A DNA stretch of 64,000 nt from the NCBI GenBank assembly GCA_965221215.1, contig OZ244872.1:496001-560000 (forward strand). The letters are read 5' to 3'. Under the pieces are notes generated by a model. It made no database searches. It saw nothing but the letters and a program-made list of their open reading frames with translations, and was not told the DNA's origin. Source of the stretch: Aldehydirespirator sp965221215 (GTDB lineage: Bacteria; Actinomycetota; Acidimicrobiia; Acidimicrobiales; Aldehydirespiratoraceae). Of this stretch, positions 47,334-56,471 are shown piece by piece (position 1 is the first letter of the stretch; every line of letters begins with the position of its first letter). Both the position numbers and the translations under genes were made by a program.

Positions 47334-48523
47334 CCGCCGCCGGAACCGCCCCCCACGCTGTGGCCGAGGCCGACGATTTCGACCTGATTCGCAGCGAGGT
47401 TCGGCGCCTGTGCGACAAGTACGGCAACGCCTACTGGCGCGGCCTTGAGCCCGACCGCTACCCCGCGGAGTTCGTGGCCGACCTCACCGAGCACGGCTGG
47501 CTTGCCGCACTGATCCCAGAAGAGTACGGCGGCGGGGGCCTGAGCCTGGCCGGCGCCTCGGTGATCCTGGAGGAGATCTCGGCCAGCGGCGGCAACCCCG
47601 CCGCCTGCCACGCCCAGATGTACGTGATGGGAACCCTGCTGCGGCACGGTTCTGCGGCCCAGAAGCAGCGCTACCTGCCCAAGATCGCCGACGGCCGGCT
47701 GCGCCTGCAGGCCTTCGGGGTGACCGAGCCGGCCGCCGGATCGGAGACCACCGCCATCCGCACCCGGGCCGAGCGCGACGGCGACGTCTGGCGGATCAAC
47801 GGCCAGAAGATCTGGACGTCGCGGGCCCTGCATTCGGACCTGATGCTGCTGCTGGCCAGGACCGCGCCCGCCGGGGATCACGCCGAGCGCGCCGCGGGCC
47901 TGTCGGTGTTCATCCTGAGGCTGCGGGGCCGCGACGGCGAGCTGGTGCCGGGGCTGACCATCAACCCGATCCCCACCATGATGAACCACAACACCACCGA
48001 GGTGTTCTTCGACGACGTGGTGGTCGAGGCGGACTGCCTGGTCGGAACCGAGGGCAGGGGCTTCTCGCACATCCTCGACGGGATGAACGCCGAGCGGATC
48101 CTGATCGCGGCCGAGTGCATCGGCGACGGCCGCTTCTTCCTCGACCGGGCCACCGACTACGCCCGCCAGCGCGAGGTGTTCGGCCGCCCCATCGGCCAGA
48201 ACCAGGGCGTGCAGTTCCCGCTGGCCAAGGCCTACGCCAACCTCCAGGCCGCCGACCTCATGCGCTGGAAGGCGGCCGACCTGTTCGACCGGGGCGAGCG
48301 GTGCGGCGCGGAGGCCAACATGGCCAAGATGCTGGCCTCAGAGGCGTCGTGGGAGGCCGGCAACGCCGCGCTGAACACCCACGGCGGGTTCGGCTTCGCG
48401 GTCGAGTACGACATCGAGCGCAAGCTGCGCGAGACCCGCCTGTACCAGGTGGCGCCGGTCAACAACAACCTCGTGCTCGCCTTCATCGCCCAGAAGTGCC
48501 TGGGCCTGCCCAAGAGCTACTGA
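47330..48523 (+). CDS. acyl-CoA dehydrogenase family protein (first copy)
   Basis: GTG 47330 gives 397 residues. Three-domain acyl-CoA dehydrogenase fold: helical start, FGVTEPAAGSETTAIRTRA and INGQKIWTSRALHSD for flavin/substrate binding, then FGRPIGQNQGVQFPLA and NTHGGFGFAVEYDIERKLRE. The usual YEGT loop with catalytic Glu reads RLYQVAPVNNN, so the base may be elsewhere or the reaction may differ. It is translationally coupled to the GntR gene and followed by a Zn-alcohol dehydrogenase, making it part of the catabolic operon. Confidence 0.9.
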   Translation: MTAAGTAPHAVAEADDFDLIRSEVRRLCDKYGNAYWRGLEPDRYPAEFVADLTEHGWLAALIPEEYGGGGLSLAGASVILEEISASGGNPAACHAQMYVMGTLLRHGSAAQKQRYLPKIADGRLRLQAFGVTEPAAGSETTAIRTRAERDGDVWRINGQKIWTSRALHSDLMLLLARTAPAGDHAERAAGLSVFILRLRGRDGELVPGLTINPIPTMMNHNTTEVFFDDVVVEADCLVGTEGRGFSHILDGMNAERILIAAECIGDGRFFLDRATDYARQREVFGRPIGQNQGVQFPLAKAYANLQAADLMRWKAADLFDRGERCGAEANMAKMLASEASWEAGNAALNTHGGFGFAVEYDIERKLRETRLYQVAPVNNNLVLAFIAQKCLGLPKSY

Positions 48524-48537
48524 CGCCAGGGGATGCT

Positions 48538-49500
48538 GTGAGAGCCGTCGTCCTCGATGAGTTCAACACCGCTCTGCGCTTCGCCCGCGACCACCCCGAG
48601 CCCGATGCGGCAGGTGCAGTGATCGACGTGACCGCCTGCGGGGTCTGCCACTCCGACCTGCATGTCGTGGAGGGTGTGATTCGTAGCCCGCTGCCGCTGG
48701 TGCTCGGCCACGAGGTCACCGGCGTGCATCCGAGGCTGGGCCCGGTCATGGTGTACGCGCCGTGGGGCTGCCGCGCCTGCGAGCTCTGCGACGAGGGCGT
48801 CGAGATGATCTGCGTCGACGCAGCCGAGGCGGGCATCTACTCCGACGGCGGCTACGCCGAGAAGATGCGGGTTCCCGACACCGGCTACCTGGCCCCCATC
48901 GGCGACCTTGATCCCGTCGTGAGCGCCCCCCTGGCCTGCGGGGGCCTCACCGCCTACCGGGCCGTCACCCAGGGCCTCGACGCCCTGCGCCGCCCGGGCC
49001 GTCGCCGCCGGGCGCTGGTGATCGGCGCGGGCGGGCTCGGCCAGTACGCCCTTCGCTATCTGCGGCTGCTGACCGACGCCACCGTCGGCGCTCTCGACCT
49101 GTCCGCAGCCAAGCGGGCCACCGCACTCCAGCGGGGCGCCGATTGCGCCTACGGACCGGGCGACGAGCTGCCCCCGTTCGACTTCGTGATCGACTTCATC
49201 GGCAGCGAGGCCACCCTGGGCGCGGCCGCGGGCGCGGTGGCCCGACGTGGCCTGGTGGCCGTGGTCGGCCTGTGGGGCGGACGCATCCCGTTCGGCTTCG
49301 GCGCAGTGCCCCACGAGGCCCATTTCATGACCAGCGTGTGGGGCAGCCGAGCCCAGCTCGACGAACTGCTGGCGCTGGCCGGGCGGGAGCCGTCGGTGCT
49401 CAACCCGGTGGAGACCCTGCCGCTGGAGCACGCCCAGACCGCCCACGACCGGCTCCGAGCCGGCAAGGTCACCGGGCGGGTGGTGCTGACCGTTGCCTGA
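48538..49500 (+). CDS. zinc-dependent alcohol dehydrogenase (MDR family)
   Basis: GTG 48538 gives 320 residues, slightly short for the family. Catalytic zinc ligands are visible in ACGVCHSDLH (Cys37) and LGHEVTG; the structural zinc site has four Cys in GCRACELCDEGVEMIC. The NAD(P) loop is IGAGGLGQYALRYLR. It oxidises an alcohol or reduces an aldehyde; the substrate is unknown, but an aldehyde dehydrogenase is encoded 3 kb downstream in the same run. The gene begins 14 nt after the acyl-CoA dehydrogenase stop. Confidence 0.92.
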   Translation: MRAVVLDEFNTALRFARDHPEPDAAGAVIDVTACGVCHSDLHVVEGVIRSPLPLVLGHEVTGVHPRLGPVMVYAPWGCRACELCDEGVEMICVDAAEAGIYSDGGYAEKMRVPDTGYLAPIGDLDPVVSAPLACGGLTAYRAVTQGLDALRRPGRRRRALVIGAGGLGQYALRYLRLLTDATVGALDLSAAKRATALQRGADCAYGPGDELPPFDFVIDFIGSEATLGAAAGAVARRGLVAVVGLWGGRIPFGFGAVPHEAHFMTSVWGSRAQLDELLALAGREPSVLNPVETLPLEHAQTAHDRLRAGKVTGRVVLTVA

Positions 49501-49560
49501 CCCCGAGAGCGAACGTCCGACCCGTCCATCCGAGAGATCGACCAAACCAAGGAGCATCGA

Positions 49561-50904
49561 ATGACCGACGTTGCAGCCGCCCGCAGTTTCGCCGAGCAGT
49601 GCGCCGCCGCCGGAGTGCACACCGTGGAGGTGGCCACCCCCGACACCCAGGGGCATCTGCGGGGCAAGCGGGTGCCCGTGGACCGCTTCTTCGCCACGGT
49701 GGCCGCCGCGGGCGTGGCCATCGCCGATGCCATCTTCGTGATGGACGCCCAGGACGACCTGACCGACAACCCCTACATCAACATGGACACCGGCTATCTC
49801 GACTGCAAGCTGATGCCCGATCTGTCCACCGGGCGCATCCTCGCTCACCGCCCCGGCTACGCCATCGTGTTCACCGAGGTGGCCGACGAGCACGGCGGCC
49901 CCCATCCGCTGGGGCCGCGCCGGGTGCTGGCCCGCCAGATCGAGCGCTGCCGCAGCCTCGGATACGAGCCGGTGGCGGCCACCGAGCTCGAGTTCTACCT
50001 GTGCCACCCTGACTGGAGCCCGGTGCAGAACCACATCAAGTACTCGTCGCTGACCGACGCGGTGGACCTCGAGGACGCCATCTCGGACATGCGGGCCGGG
50101 CTGCTCGGCGCCGGGCTCGACGTGGAGTCCTCCAACGCCGAGTACGGGCCGGGCCAGATGGAGGTCAACATCGCCTACGGCGACGCCATGGACGTGGCCG
50201 ACGAGACCGTGCTGTTCAAGAGCATCGTCAAGCAGGTGGCCCACGCCCACGGGCTGAGCGCCACCTTCATGCCCAAGCTGTGGGCCGGACAGACCGGCTC
50301 GGGGATGCACGTCCACACCAGCCTCAACGCCGACGGCGCCAACGCCTTCGCCGACTCCGACGGCGCCCCCAACGAGCTGATGGCCAGGTGGCTCGGGGGC
50401 CTGATCACCCATGCCGAGAGCCTCAGCCTGTTGGGCTCGCCCACCGACAACGGGGCCAAGCGGGTCAGGCCCTACACCTTCGCGCCCACCCACGTGCACT
50501 GGGGTCTCGACAACCGCACGGTGATGGCCCGCTGCATCACCGAGGCCGGATCGCCGGCCAACCGGGTGGAATTCCGCTCCGCGGGCGCCGACGCCAACCC
50601 CCATCTGATGATCGCCGGGGTGCTGGCCGCGGGCTGCGACGGGCTCGAGCGGGGCCTTGAGCCGCCGCCGATGAGCGAGGGCGACCTGTACACCAACCCC
50701 GGCGACTGCGCTCCGCTGCCGGCCACGCTGGCCGATGCCATCGCGGCCTTTGAGGGCAGCGCCCTGGCCGCCGCCCTGGGGGAGGAGTTCTCCACCAACT
50801 ATCTGTGCACCGCCAACCACGAGCTGGCCCTGGCCGCCGAGAACTCGCCCGACCCCGAAGACGTCAACGACTGGGAGCGGTCCCGCTTCGCGGCGCACTG
50901 CTGA
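49561..50904 (+). CDS. glutamine-synthetase-family gamma-glutamyl-amine ligase
   Basis: ATG 49561 (AAGGAGC upstream) gives 447 residues of the glutamine synthetase family. Active-site blocks are present: AATELEFYL, EYGPGQMEVN, KLWAGQTGSGMHVHTSL (ammonia/glutamate site), RPYTFAPTHVHWGLDNRT and NRVEFRSAGADANPHL. It lacks the adenylylation loop of housekeeping GlnA-I, and its catabolic neighbours (ADH, P450, aldehyde dehydrogenase) argue for ligation of glutamate to an amine, as in PuuA or methylamine/aniline pathways. The amine is not known. Confidence 0.87.
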   Translation: MTDVAAARSFAEQCAAAGVHTVEVATPDTQGHLRGKRVPVDRFFATVAAAGVAIADAIFVMDAQDDLTDNPYINMDTGYLDCKLMPDLSTGRILAHRPGYAIVFTEVADEHGGPHPLGPRRVLARQIERCRSLGYEPVAATELEFYLCHPDWSPVQNHIKYSSLTDAVDLEDAISDMRAGLLGAGLDVESSNAEYGPGQMEVNIAYGDAMDVADETVLFKSIVKQVAHAHGLSATFMPKLWAGQTGSGMHVHTSLNADGANAFADSDGAPNELMARWLGGLITHAESLSLLGSPTDNGAKRVRPYTFAPTHVHWGLDNRTVMARCITEAGSPANRVEFRSAGADANPHLMIAGVLAAGCDGLERGLEPPPMSEGDLYTNPGDCAPLPATLADAIAAFEGSALAAALGEEFSTNYLCTANHELALAAENSPDPEDVNDWERSRFAAHC

Positions 50905-50907
50905 GTT

Positions 50908-52173
50908 GTGAGCCCGACCGCCGCCCCTGCGCCGCCATTGGCCCCCGAGATCGCCGATCCGCGGCTCTACCTCGACGGCATCCCCCACGAGCGGTTCGCT
51001 GAGATCCGGGCGATGCCGGGCCTGGGGTGGCACCCCTACGGCGACAGCGGGTTCTGGGCGGTGACCCGCCACGCCGACGTGAGGGAAGTGTCGCGCCATC
51101 CGGCGGTGTTCTCGTCGGCCATCGGCCACACCAACCTGTGGGACCTGGAGGCCGACGCCCTGGAGGCCCGGCGCTCGCTGATCGACACCGACGCCCCCGA
51201 CCACACCCGCCTGAGGCGCATGGTGGCGGGGGCGTTCACCCCCAAGAACATCCGCCGCTGGACCGACACGGTGCGCGAGATCACCGTCGAGCTGCTCGAC
51301 GAGTTCGTGGCCCGAGGCGGCGGCGACTGGGTCGAGCTGGTGGCCGCCCCGCTGCCGATCCGGGTGATTCTGACCATGCTGGGAGTGCCCGTCGCCGACG
51401 CCGACTACCTGGTGGAGCTGTCCAACTACCTGGTGGAGGGCACCGGCGACGCCCAGTCCATCCCGCCCGACGCCTTCGGCAACACCACCGAGCTGCGGCT
51501 GTTGCCGTTCAACAGCCCGGCCAGCCACGCCCTGTTCGAGTACGGCGAGGACATCCGGGCCAAGCGCCGGGCCGAGCCCCGCGACGATCTCGTGACCCAC
51601 CTGGTGCGGGCCGAGGCCGACGGCGGTCGCATCTCCCGCCACGAGTACCGCCACCTGTTCCACCTGCTGGTGTTCGCCGGCAACGAGACCACCCGCACCG
51701 CCATCAGCCACGGCGCCATGGCCCTGGCCGCCAGCCGCGACCAGTGGCAGCGGGTGCTCGATGATCCGGTGCTGGTGGAGTCGGCCACCGAGGAGGTCAT
51801 CCGCTGGGCCACCCCGATCCTGCACATGCGCCGCACCGCGGCCCGCGACTGCGAACTGGCTGGAACCCCGATCGCGGCGGGCGACAAGGTGGTGATGTGG
51901 TACGCGTCGGCCAACCGAGACGAGGCCGCCTTCGCCGACCCGTTCCGCTTCGACGCAGGCCGCGCCGACGGCGAGCATTTCGCTTTCGGCGGAGGCGGGC
52001 CGCACCTGTGCCTGGGAGCGTTCCTGGCCCGCCTGGAGGTGTCGGTGCTGCTGGAGGAGATGGCCGCCCGGCGCCTGGTTCTCGAGCAGGTGGGCGAGCC
52101 GGTCCGAGCCGCGTCGAACTTCGTCCACGGCGTGCTGTCGGTGGACATGGCCCCAGCCGGGGGGCCGCGGTGA
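50908..52173 (+). CDS. cytochrome P450 (first copy)
   Basis: GTG 50908 starts 3 nt after the ligase stop; 421 residues. I-helix oxygen-binding segment FAGNETTRT, ExxR region TEEVIRWATP and heme loop FGGGGPHLCLGAFLARLE with the axial Cys are all intact. It is a soluble bacterial class I P450 needing ferredoxin; the ferredoxin gene overlaps its stop (GTGA). It is clearly paralogous to the P450 at 53876, with identical NTTELRLLPFNSPA text. The hydroxylated substrate is unknown. Confidence 0.95.
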   Translation: MSPTAAPAPPLAPEIADPRLYLDGIPHERFAEIRAMPGLGWHPYGDSGFWAVTRHADVREVSRHPAVFSSAIGHTNLWDLEADALEARRSLIDTDAPDHTRLRRMVAGAFTPKNIRRWTDTVREITVELLDEFVARGGGDWVELVAAPLPIRVILTMLGVPVADADYLVELSNYLVEGTGDAQSIPPDAFGNTTELRLLPFNSPASHALFEYGEDIRAKRRAEPRDDLVTHLVRAEADGGRISRHEYRHLFHLLVFAGNETTRTAISHGAMALAASRDQWQRVLDDPVLVESATEEVIRWATPILHMRRTAARDCELAGTPIAAGDKVVMWYASANRDEAAFADPFRFDAGRADGEHFAFGGGGPHLCLGAFLARLEVSVLLEEMAARRLVLEQVGEPVRAASNFVHGVLSVDMAPAGGPR

Positions 52174-52382
52174 GCGTCGAGGATGTGCGGGTGGCAGTCG
52201 ACTCGCAGCGCTGCATCGGCGGGGGCCAGTGCGAGATGCTGGAGCCCGAGGTGTTCCTGGTCGACGACGACGAGGCGATCTCGTCGGTCATCGGGCCGGG
52301 GGTGCTGCCCCGAGCGAGGGCCGAGGTGGTGGTGCACCGCTGTCCGAGCGCGGCCGTCTCCATCGTCGGACCCGACCACTGA
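52170..52382 (+). CDS. 3Fe-4S-type ferredoxin
   Basis: GTG 52170 overlaps the P450 stop and gives 70 residues. Cluster ligands follow the P450-associated ferredoxin pattern: CIGGGQC (CX5C) near residues 15-21 and a distal HRCPSAAV Cys-Pro. The acidic segment VDDDEAISSV is a likely reductase/P450 docking face. It should pass electrons to the P450s encoded on either side; no ferredoxin reductase is seen in the window. Confidence 0.93.
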   Translation: MSVEDVRVAVDSQRCIGGGQCEMLEPEVFLVDDDEAISSVIGPGVLPRARAEVVVHRCPSAAVSIVGPDH

Positions 52383-52398
52383 CCGCGAGGAGGGCTGG

Positions 52399-53862
52399 GT
52401 GCAGATCTACGACAACTGGATCGACGGAGGCTATGCGGCGCCCGCCGCCGGCCTCCGCATGACCACGTCCAACCCCTACACCGGGGAGGTGTGGGCCGAG
52501 GTGGCCGACGACCCCGACGCGGTGGGCGCGGCGGCGGCCGCGGCCCGTCGGGCTTTCGAGTCCGGGCCGTGGGCGGAGATGCCCGCCGTGGAGCGGGCTC
52601 GGCTGATGCGGCGCCTCGGCGAGATCCTCACCCGGGACGCCGACGAACTGGCCGCCGCCGAGACCCGCGACAACGGCAAGATCATCCGGGAGACCTCGGC
52701 GCAGGCCCACAGCCTCCAGAGCTACTACGACTTCTTCGCCGGCTTGGCCGACAAGATCGTCGGTGAGCAGATCCCCGGCCCGTCGCCCAACTTTCTCGTC
52801 TACACCGAGAGGGTGCCTGTCGGGGTGGTGGGCGCCGTCGTTCCCTGGAACTCGCCGCTGCTGCTGCTCACCTGGAAGCTGGCGCCGCTGCTGGCCGCGG
52901 GCTGCACCGCGGTGGTGAAGCCGTCGGAGCTCACCCCGGTCACCTCGCTGCTGCTGGCCGAGCGGGCCGCCGAGGCGGGATTCCCGCCGGGGGTGATCAA
53001 CGTGGTCACCGGCGGTCCGGCGGTGGGGGCCGCGCTGACCTCCCACCCCGGCATCGACAAGATCACCTTCACCGGCGGCGGCGACACCGCCCGCCACGTG
53101 GCCCGGGCTGCGGCCGCCAACCTGGTTCCCACCGTGCTGGAGCTGGGCGGCAAGTCGCCCCAGATCATCTTCGACGACGCCGACCGCGAGGCTGCGGCCA
53201 ACGGCCTGCTGGCCGGCATCTTCGCGGCCAGCGGACAGACCTGCGTGGCCGGGTCGCGGGCCTACGTGCAGCGGGGCATGGCCGCGGAGGTGGTGGAGCG
53301 GATCGTGGCCCGGGCCGGCGAGCTGGTGCTGGGCGACCCGTCCGACCCGGCCACCGAGATGGGCCCGGCCGCGTCGGACGCCCAGCGCGACCGCATCCTG
53401 GCCATGATCGAACAGGCCCGCTGCGACGGGGCGGTGGTCGCGGCCGGAGGGATGGTCGATCCCGTGCTCGGCGGACGCTTCGTGCGCCCCACCGTGATCA
53501 CCGGCGCCGACAACGACACGGCCATCGTGCGCAACGAGGTGTTCGGCCCGGTGCTGGCCATGATGACCTTCGACGACGAGGACGAGGCGGTCAGGCTGGC
53601 CAATGATTCCGACTACGGGCTGGCCGCCGGGGTGTGGACCCTCGACGTGCGTCGGGCGCTGCGGATGTCGCGGGCGCTGCACGCCGGCACGGTGTGGGTC
53701 AACACCTATCGCACCGTCAGCTACACCGCGCCCTTCGGCGGGTTCAAGCAGTCCGGCTACGGCAAGGACAACGGCCGCGAGGCCCTCGACGGCTACCTGC
53801 AGACCAAGACGGTGTGGGTGGAGCTGACCGGCGCCACCCGCGACCCGTTCGTGCTGGGGTGA
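52399..53862 (+). CDS. aldehyde dehydrogenase (NAD(P)-dependent)
   Basis: GTG 52399, behind GAGGAGGG, gives 487 residues. Hallmarks are GVVGAVVPWNSPLLLLTWK, the Glu motif LELGGKSPQ, catalytic Cys in SGQTCVAGSR, and the C-terminal NPYTG/FGGFKQSGYGKDNG blocks. It oxidises an aldehyde to the acid. In this setting it could act on the product of the Zn-alcohol dehydrogenase, of a P450, or of oxidative deamination of a gamma-glutamyl amine (PuuC-like). It lies 16 nt after the ferredoxin gene. Confidence 0.94.
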   Translation: MQIYDNWIDGGYAAPAAGLRMTTSNPYTGEVWAEVADDPDAVGAAAAAARRAFESGPWAEMPAVERARLMRRLGEILTRDADELAAAETRDNGKIIRETSAQAHSLQSYYDFFAGLADKIVGEQIPGPSPNFLVYTERVPVGVVGAVVPWNSPLLLLTWKLAPLLAAGCTAVVKPSELTPVTSLLLAERAAEAGFPPGVINVVTGGPAVGAALTSHPGIDKITFTGGGDTARHVARAAAANLVPTVLELGGKSPQIIFDDADREAAANGLLAGIFAASGQTCVAGSRAYVQRGMAAEVVERIVARAGELVLGDPSDPATEMGPAASDAQRDRILAMIEQARCDGAVVAAGGMVDPVLGGRFVRPTVITGADNDTAIVRNEVFGPVLAMMTFDDEDEAVRLANDSDYGLAAGVWTLDVRRALRMSRALHAGTVWVNTYRTVSYTAPFGGFKQSGYGKDNGREALDGYLQTKTVWVELTGATRDPFVLG

Positions 53863-53875
53863 CAGAGGCCGAGCG

Positions 53876-55147
53876 GTGATGACAGAGCGGGTGCTCGCGG
53901 TGGAGCGGCTGTCGGCGCCGGTGGACCTGTCGGATCCGGCCACCTTCGCGCACGGCATCCCGCAGGCAGCCTTCGCCGAGATGCGCAGTCGGCCCACGCT
54001 GAGCTGGACCCCGCCCCGCGGCGGCGACCGCACCGGGTTCTGGTCGGTCACCCGGCATGAGCCGCTGTCGGAGGTGTCGCGCCACACCGAGGTGTATTCC
54101 TCGGCGGTGGGCCACATCCAGATCTACGACATCGACTCCGACGCCCTGTCGGCCCGGGCGTCGATGATCGACCTCGACCCGCCGGTGCACACCCGGCTGC
54201 GGCGCCTGGTGAGCTCGGCCTTCACGCCCCGCCATGTGCAGTCCTACGAGGCGGCGGTGCGGGCCCGGATCGGGGCCCGCCTCGACACGCTGGCCGCGGC
54301 CGGCGGCGGCGACTGGGTGGAGGCGTTGGCCGCACCCATCCCCATCGGGGTGATCTGCGACATCATGGGCGTGCCCGAGTCGGACCACGACTACATGATC
54401 GAGCTGACCGACCATCTGGTGGCGGGCACCTCCAGCCGGCCGCTGGAGCCCACCGCCTACGGCAACACCACCGAGCTGCGGCTGCTGCCGTTCAACAGCC
54501 CGGCCGCCCACGGCATCAACGAGTACGCCCGCACCCTCGGCGAGCGGCGCCGGACCGAGCCCGCCGACGATCTGGTCACCAAGCTCATCGAGGCCGAGGT
54601 CGACGGCGAGCGGCTCAGCGATGCCGAGTTCACCAACTTCTTCCGGCTGATGGTGTTCGCCGGCAACGAGACCACCAGGGCCTCCATGGCCCATCTGGCC
54701 CTGCATCTGGTGGAGTTCGCCGAGGAGTTCGAGCGGGTCCGTCGCGATCCGTCGCTGACGGCCCAGGCCGCCGAGGAGGTGATCCGGTACTCGTCGCCGA
54801 TCCTGTACTTCCGGCGTACGGTCACCCGAGACACTGTGCTGCAAGACACCCCTCTGCACGCTGGAGACAAGGTGGTGATGTGGTACGCCGCCGCCAACTT
54901 CGACTCCGAAGTGTTCGACGATCCCCTGCGATTCGACGTGTCGCGGCCCCTGCGGCCACCCAATGTGGCCTTCGGCGGCGGCGGCGCCCACTTCTGTCTG
55001 GGCGCGCCGCTGGCCCGCCTGGAGGTGGCCATCCTCATCGAGGAGATCCTTCAACGAGGACTGCGCCTGGAGATCGCAAGCGACCCCGTGTACGTCGACT
55101 CCAACTTTGTGAACGGCATAGAGCACCTGGAAGTAGCACTGCGATGA
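53876..55147 (+). CDS. cytochrome P450 (second copy)
   Basis: GTG 53876 followed directly by ATG 53879; 423 or 422 residues. FAGNETTRA, AEEVIRYSSP and heme loop FGGGGAHFCLGAPLARLE are intact. It is similar to the first P450 throughout, with identical TAYGNTTELRLLPFNSPA-type text, pointing to local duplication. It presumably shares the ferredoxin encoded at 52170. The stop overlaps the start of the TPR gene. A 12-nt stub of the dispersed repeat covers the GTG. Confidence 0.94.
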   Translation: MMTERVLAVERLSAPVDLSDPATFAHGIPQAAFAEMRSRPTLSWTPPRGGDRTGFWSVTRHEPLSEVSRHTEVYSSAVGHIQIYDIDSDALSARASMIDLDPPVHTRLRRLVSSAFTPRHVQSYEAAVRARIGARLDTLAAAGGGDWVEALAAPIPIGVICDIMGVPESDHDYMIELTDHLVAGTSSRPLEPTAYGNTTELRLLPFNSPAAHGINEYARTLGERRRTEPADDLVTKLIEAEVDGERLSDAEFTNFFRLMVFAGNETTRASMAHLALHLVEFAEEFERVRRDPSLTAQAAEEVIRYSSPILYFRRTVTRDTVLQDTPLHAGDKVVMWYAAANFDSEVFDDPLRFDVSRPLRPPNVAFGGGGAHFCLGAPLARLEVAILIEEILQRGLRLEIASDPVYVDSNFVNGIEHLEVALR

Positions 55148-56355
55148 CGGTGCGGGGGCTGCCGGAGCTGGGACCGGTGCAGGGGTCGTCGGCTAGCGCC
55201 GAGACTTGGCGGCAAGGCTGGGCTGAGTACCTGCACTACCGGGGCGACCCGGTGGCGGTGATGTCGCAGGCCGGCGCCGCCGACGACAGTTTCGTGATGG
55301 GGCCGGTGTTCGCCGCGCTGTACCGGACCCTCGCCGGCGCTCCGAGCCGCTCGCCGCTGCTGTCCGCCGATGCGGGCCGGGCGGACGCGAGAGCCGCAGG
55401 CGCCCCCCGCCGCGAGCGAGCCCACGTGCAGGCCCTAGAACGGCTGCTTGCGGGCGAGTTCACCGCAGCCGCAGACGCCTGGGGCGAGATCGCAGTGACC
55501 GACGGAGACTTCGCGGCGCTGCGCTTCGCCCACGACATCCACCTGCATGTCGGCGATGCCGCCCGCCGTCTGGCCTTGAGCACCCGAGCCGTTGAAGCCT
55601 GGCAGGGCCGCACCGGGTGGGGATTCGTGGCCGGCCAGCACGCCTTCGCGCTCGAAGAGGTCGGCCGTTACGTCGAGGCCGCGGAGCTGGGTCGGGCCGC
55701 CCTGAGCCTCGATCCCGACGACCTGTGGACTCGCCATGCGCTGGCCCATGTGTACGAGTCCACCCACGACACCGCCGCGTCGCTCGACCTGCTGCAGGGC
55801 TCGGTCGAGCGGTGGAGCGTCCAGGATCTGCTCGCCACCCACATCTGGTGGCACCTGGCGCTGCGCCTGCTCGTCTCGGGCGACACCGCCGCGGCACTGG
55901 AGATCTTCGACGAGCGGGTGCCGCACGCCACCACCGCCTTCACGCTGTGTGACCAGGCTTCGCTGCTGTGGCACCTGGAACTGGCCGGATGCTGTGTCGG
56001 CGACCGCTGGGAGGCTCTGGCCGACGGGTGGGACGCGGTCGAGGAGCGCCACACCTGCGCCTTCCTCGACGTTCACGCCGCCTTGGTGTTCGCCCGAGTG
56101 AGCGACCATCGGGGCGCCAGCCGCTGGTTCGATGCGCTCGCGGCCCGCCCGTCGCAGCGCAGCGAGAACGACGGCACCTTCGATCGGGTGGTCAAGCCGC
56201 TGGCCGAAGCCCTGCGCCGCCATTTCTCGGGCGACGCCGCCAGCCTGGCCCGCACCGTCGATGAACTGGGCGCCTCGATCAGCCGAGTCGGTGGCAGCGT
56301 CCTTCAGCGGAACCTGGTGACCCTCACCCGCCCCACCGCGGAGGTTCCCTCGTGA
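55144..56355 (+). CDS. TPR-repeat protein, TTC38-like
   Basis: ATG 55144 overlaps the P450 stop; 403 residues. All-helical, with TPR-like pairs (ALERLLAGEFTAAADAWGEI, GQHAFALEEVGRYVEAAELGRAALSLDPDD, WTRHALAHVYESTHDTAASL), resembling the TTC38 family. WWHLALRLL and LWHLELAG repeats continue the pattern. No enzymatic motif is seen, so a scaffold or regulatory role is likely. Its place inside a P450/acyl-CoA operon is conserved-looking but unexplained. Confidence 0.8.
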   Translation: MTVRGLPELGPVQGSSASAETWRQGWAEYLHYRGDPVAVMSQAGAADDSFVMGPVFAALYRTLAGAPSRSPLLSADAGRADARAAGAPRRERAHVQALERLLAGEFTAAADAWGEIAVTDGDFAALRFAHDIHLHVGDAARRLALSTRAVEAWQGRTGWGFVAGQHAFALEEVGRYVEAAELGRAALSLDPDDLWTRHALAHVYESTHDTAASLDLLQGSVERWSVQDLLATHIWWHLALRLLVSGDTAAALEIFDERVPHATTAFTLCDQASLLWHLELAGCCVGDRWEALADGWDAVEERHTCAFLDVHAALVFARVSDHRGASRWFDALAARPSQRSENDGTFDRVVKPLAEALRRHFSGDAASLARTVDELGASISRVGGSVLQRNLVTLTRPTAEVPS

Positions 56356-56362
56356 GCCCCGC

Positions 56363-56391
56363 CATGGCGAATCGCCACTCAATGCCGCGCC
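56363..56391 (+). promoter_or_regulatory. 29-bp direct repeat with palindrome, copy 1
   Basis: CATGGCGAATCGCCACTCAA-type 29-bp block containing the perfect inverted repeat TGGCGA-A-TCGCCA. It is repeated 68 bp downstream with two mismatches, both outside the palindrome. It lies between the TPR gene and the second acyl-CoA dehydrogenase, so it is probably an operator. Confidence 0.6.
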
Positions 56392-56430
56392 AACTGTTCA
56401 AGAGCGAAGCCGGATGATCTGGTCAACCGT

Positions 56431-56459
56431 CATGGCGAATCGCCATTCGATGCCGCGCC
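56431..56459 (+). promoter_or_regulatory. 29-bp direct repeat with palindrome, copy 2
   Basis: Second copy of the 29-bp block with TGGCGA-A-TCGCCA, ending 12 nt before GTG 56472. A bound protein here would block translation initiation or transcription of the acyl-CoA dehydrogenase/CaiB pair. Confidence 0.6.
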
Positions 56460-56471
56460 GGAGGTGATGGG

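Noticed and set aside
48517..52128. 1203-codon minus-strand frame across the alcohol dehydrogenase, ligase and P450 genes
   Set aside because: Antisense shadow of three well-supported genes, with His/Gly/Val-rich non-protein-like text.
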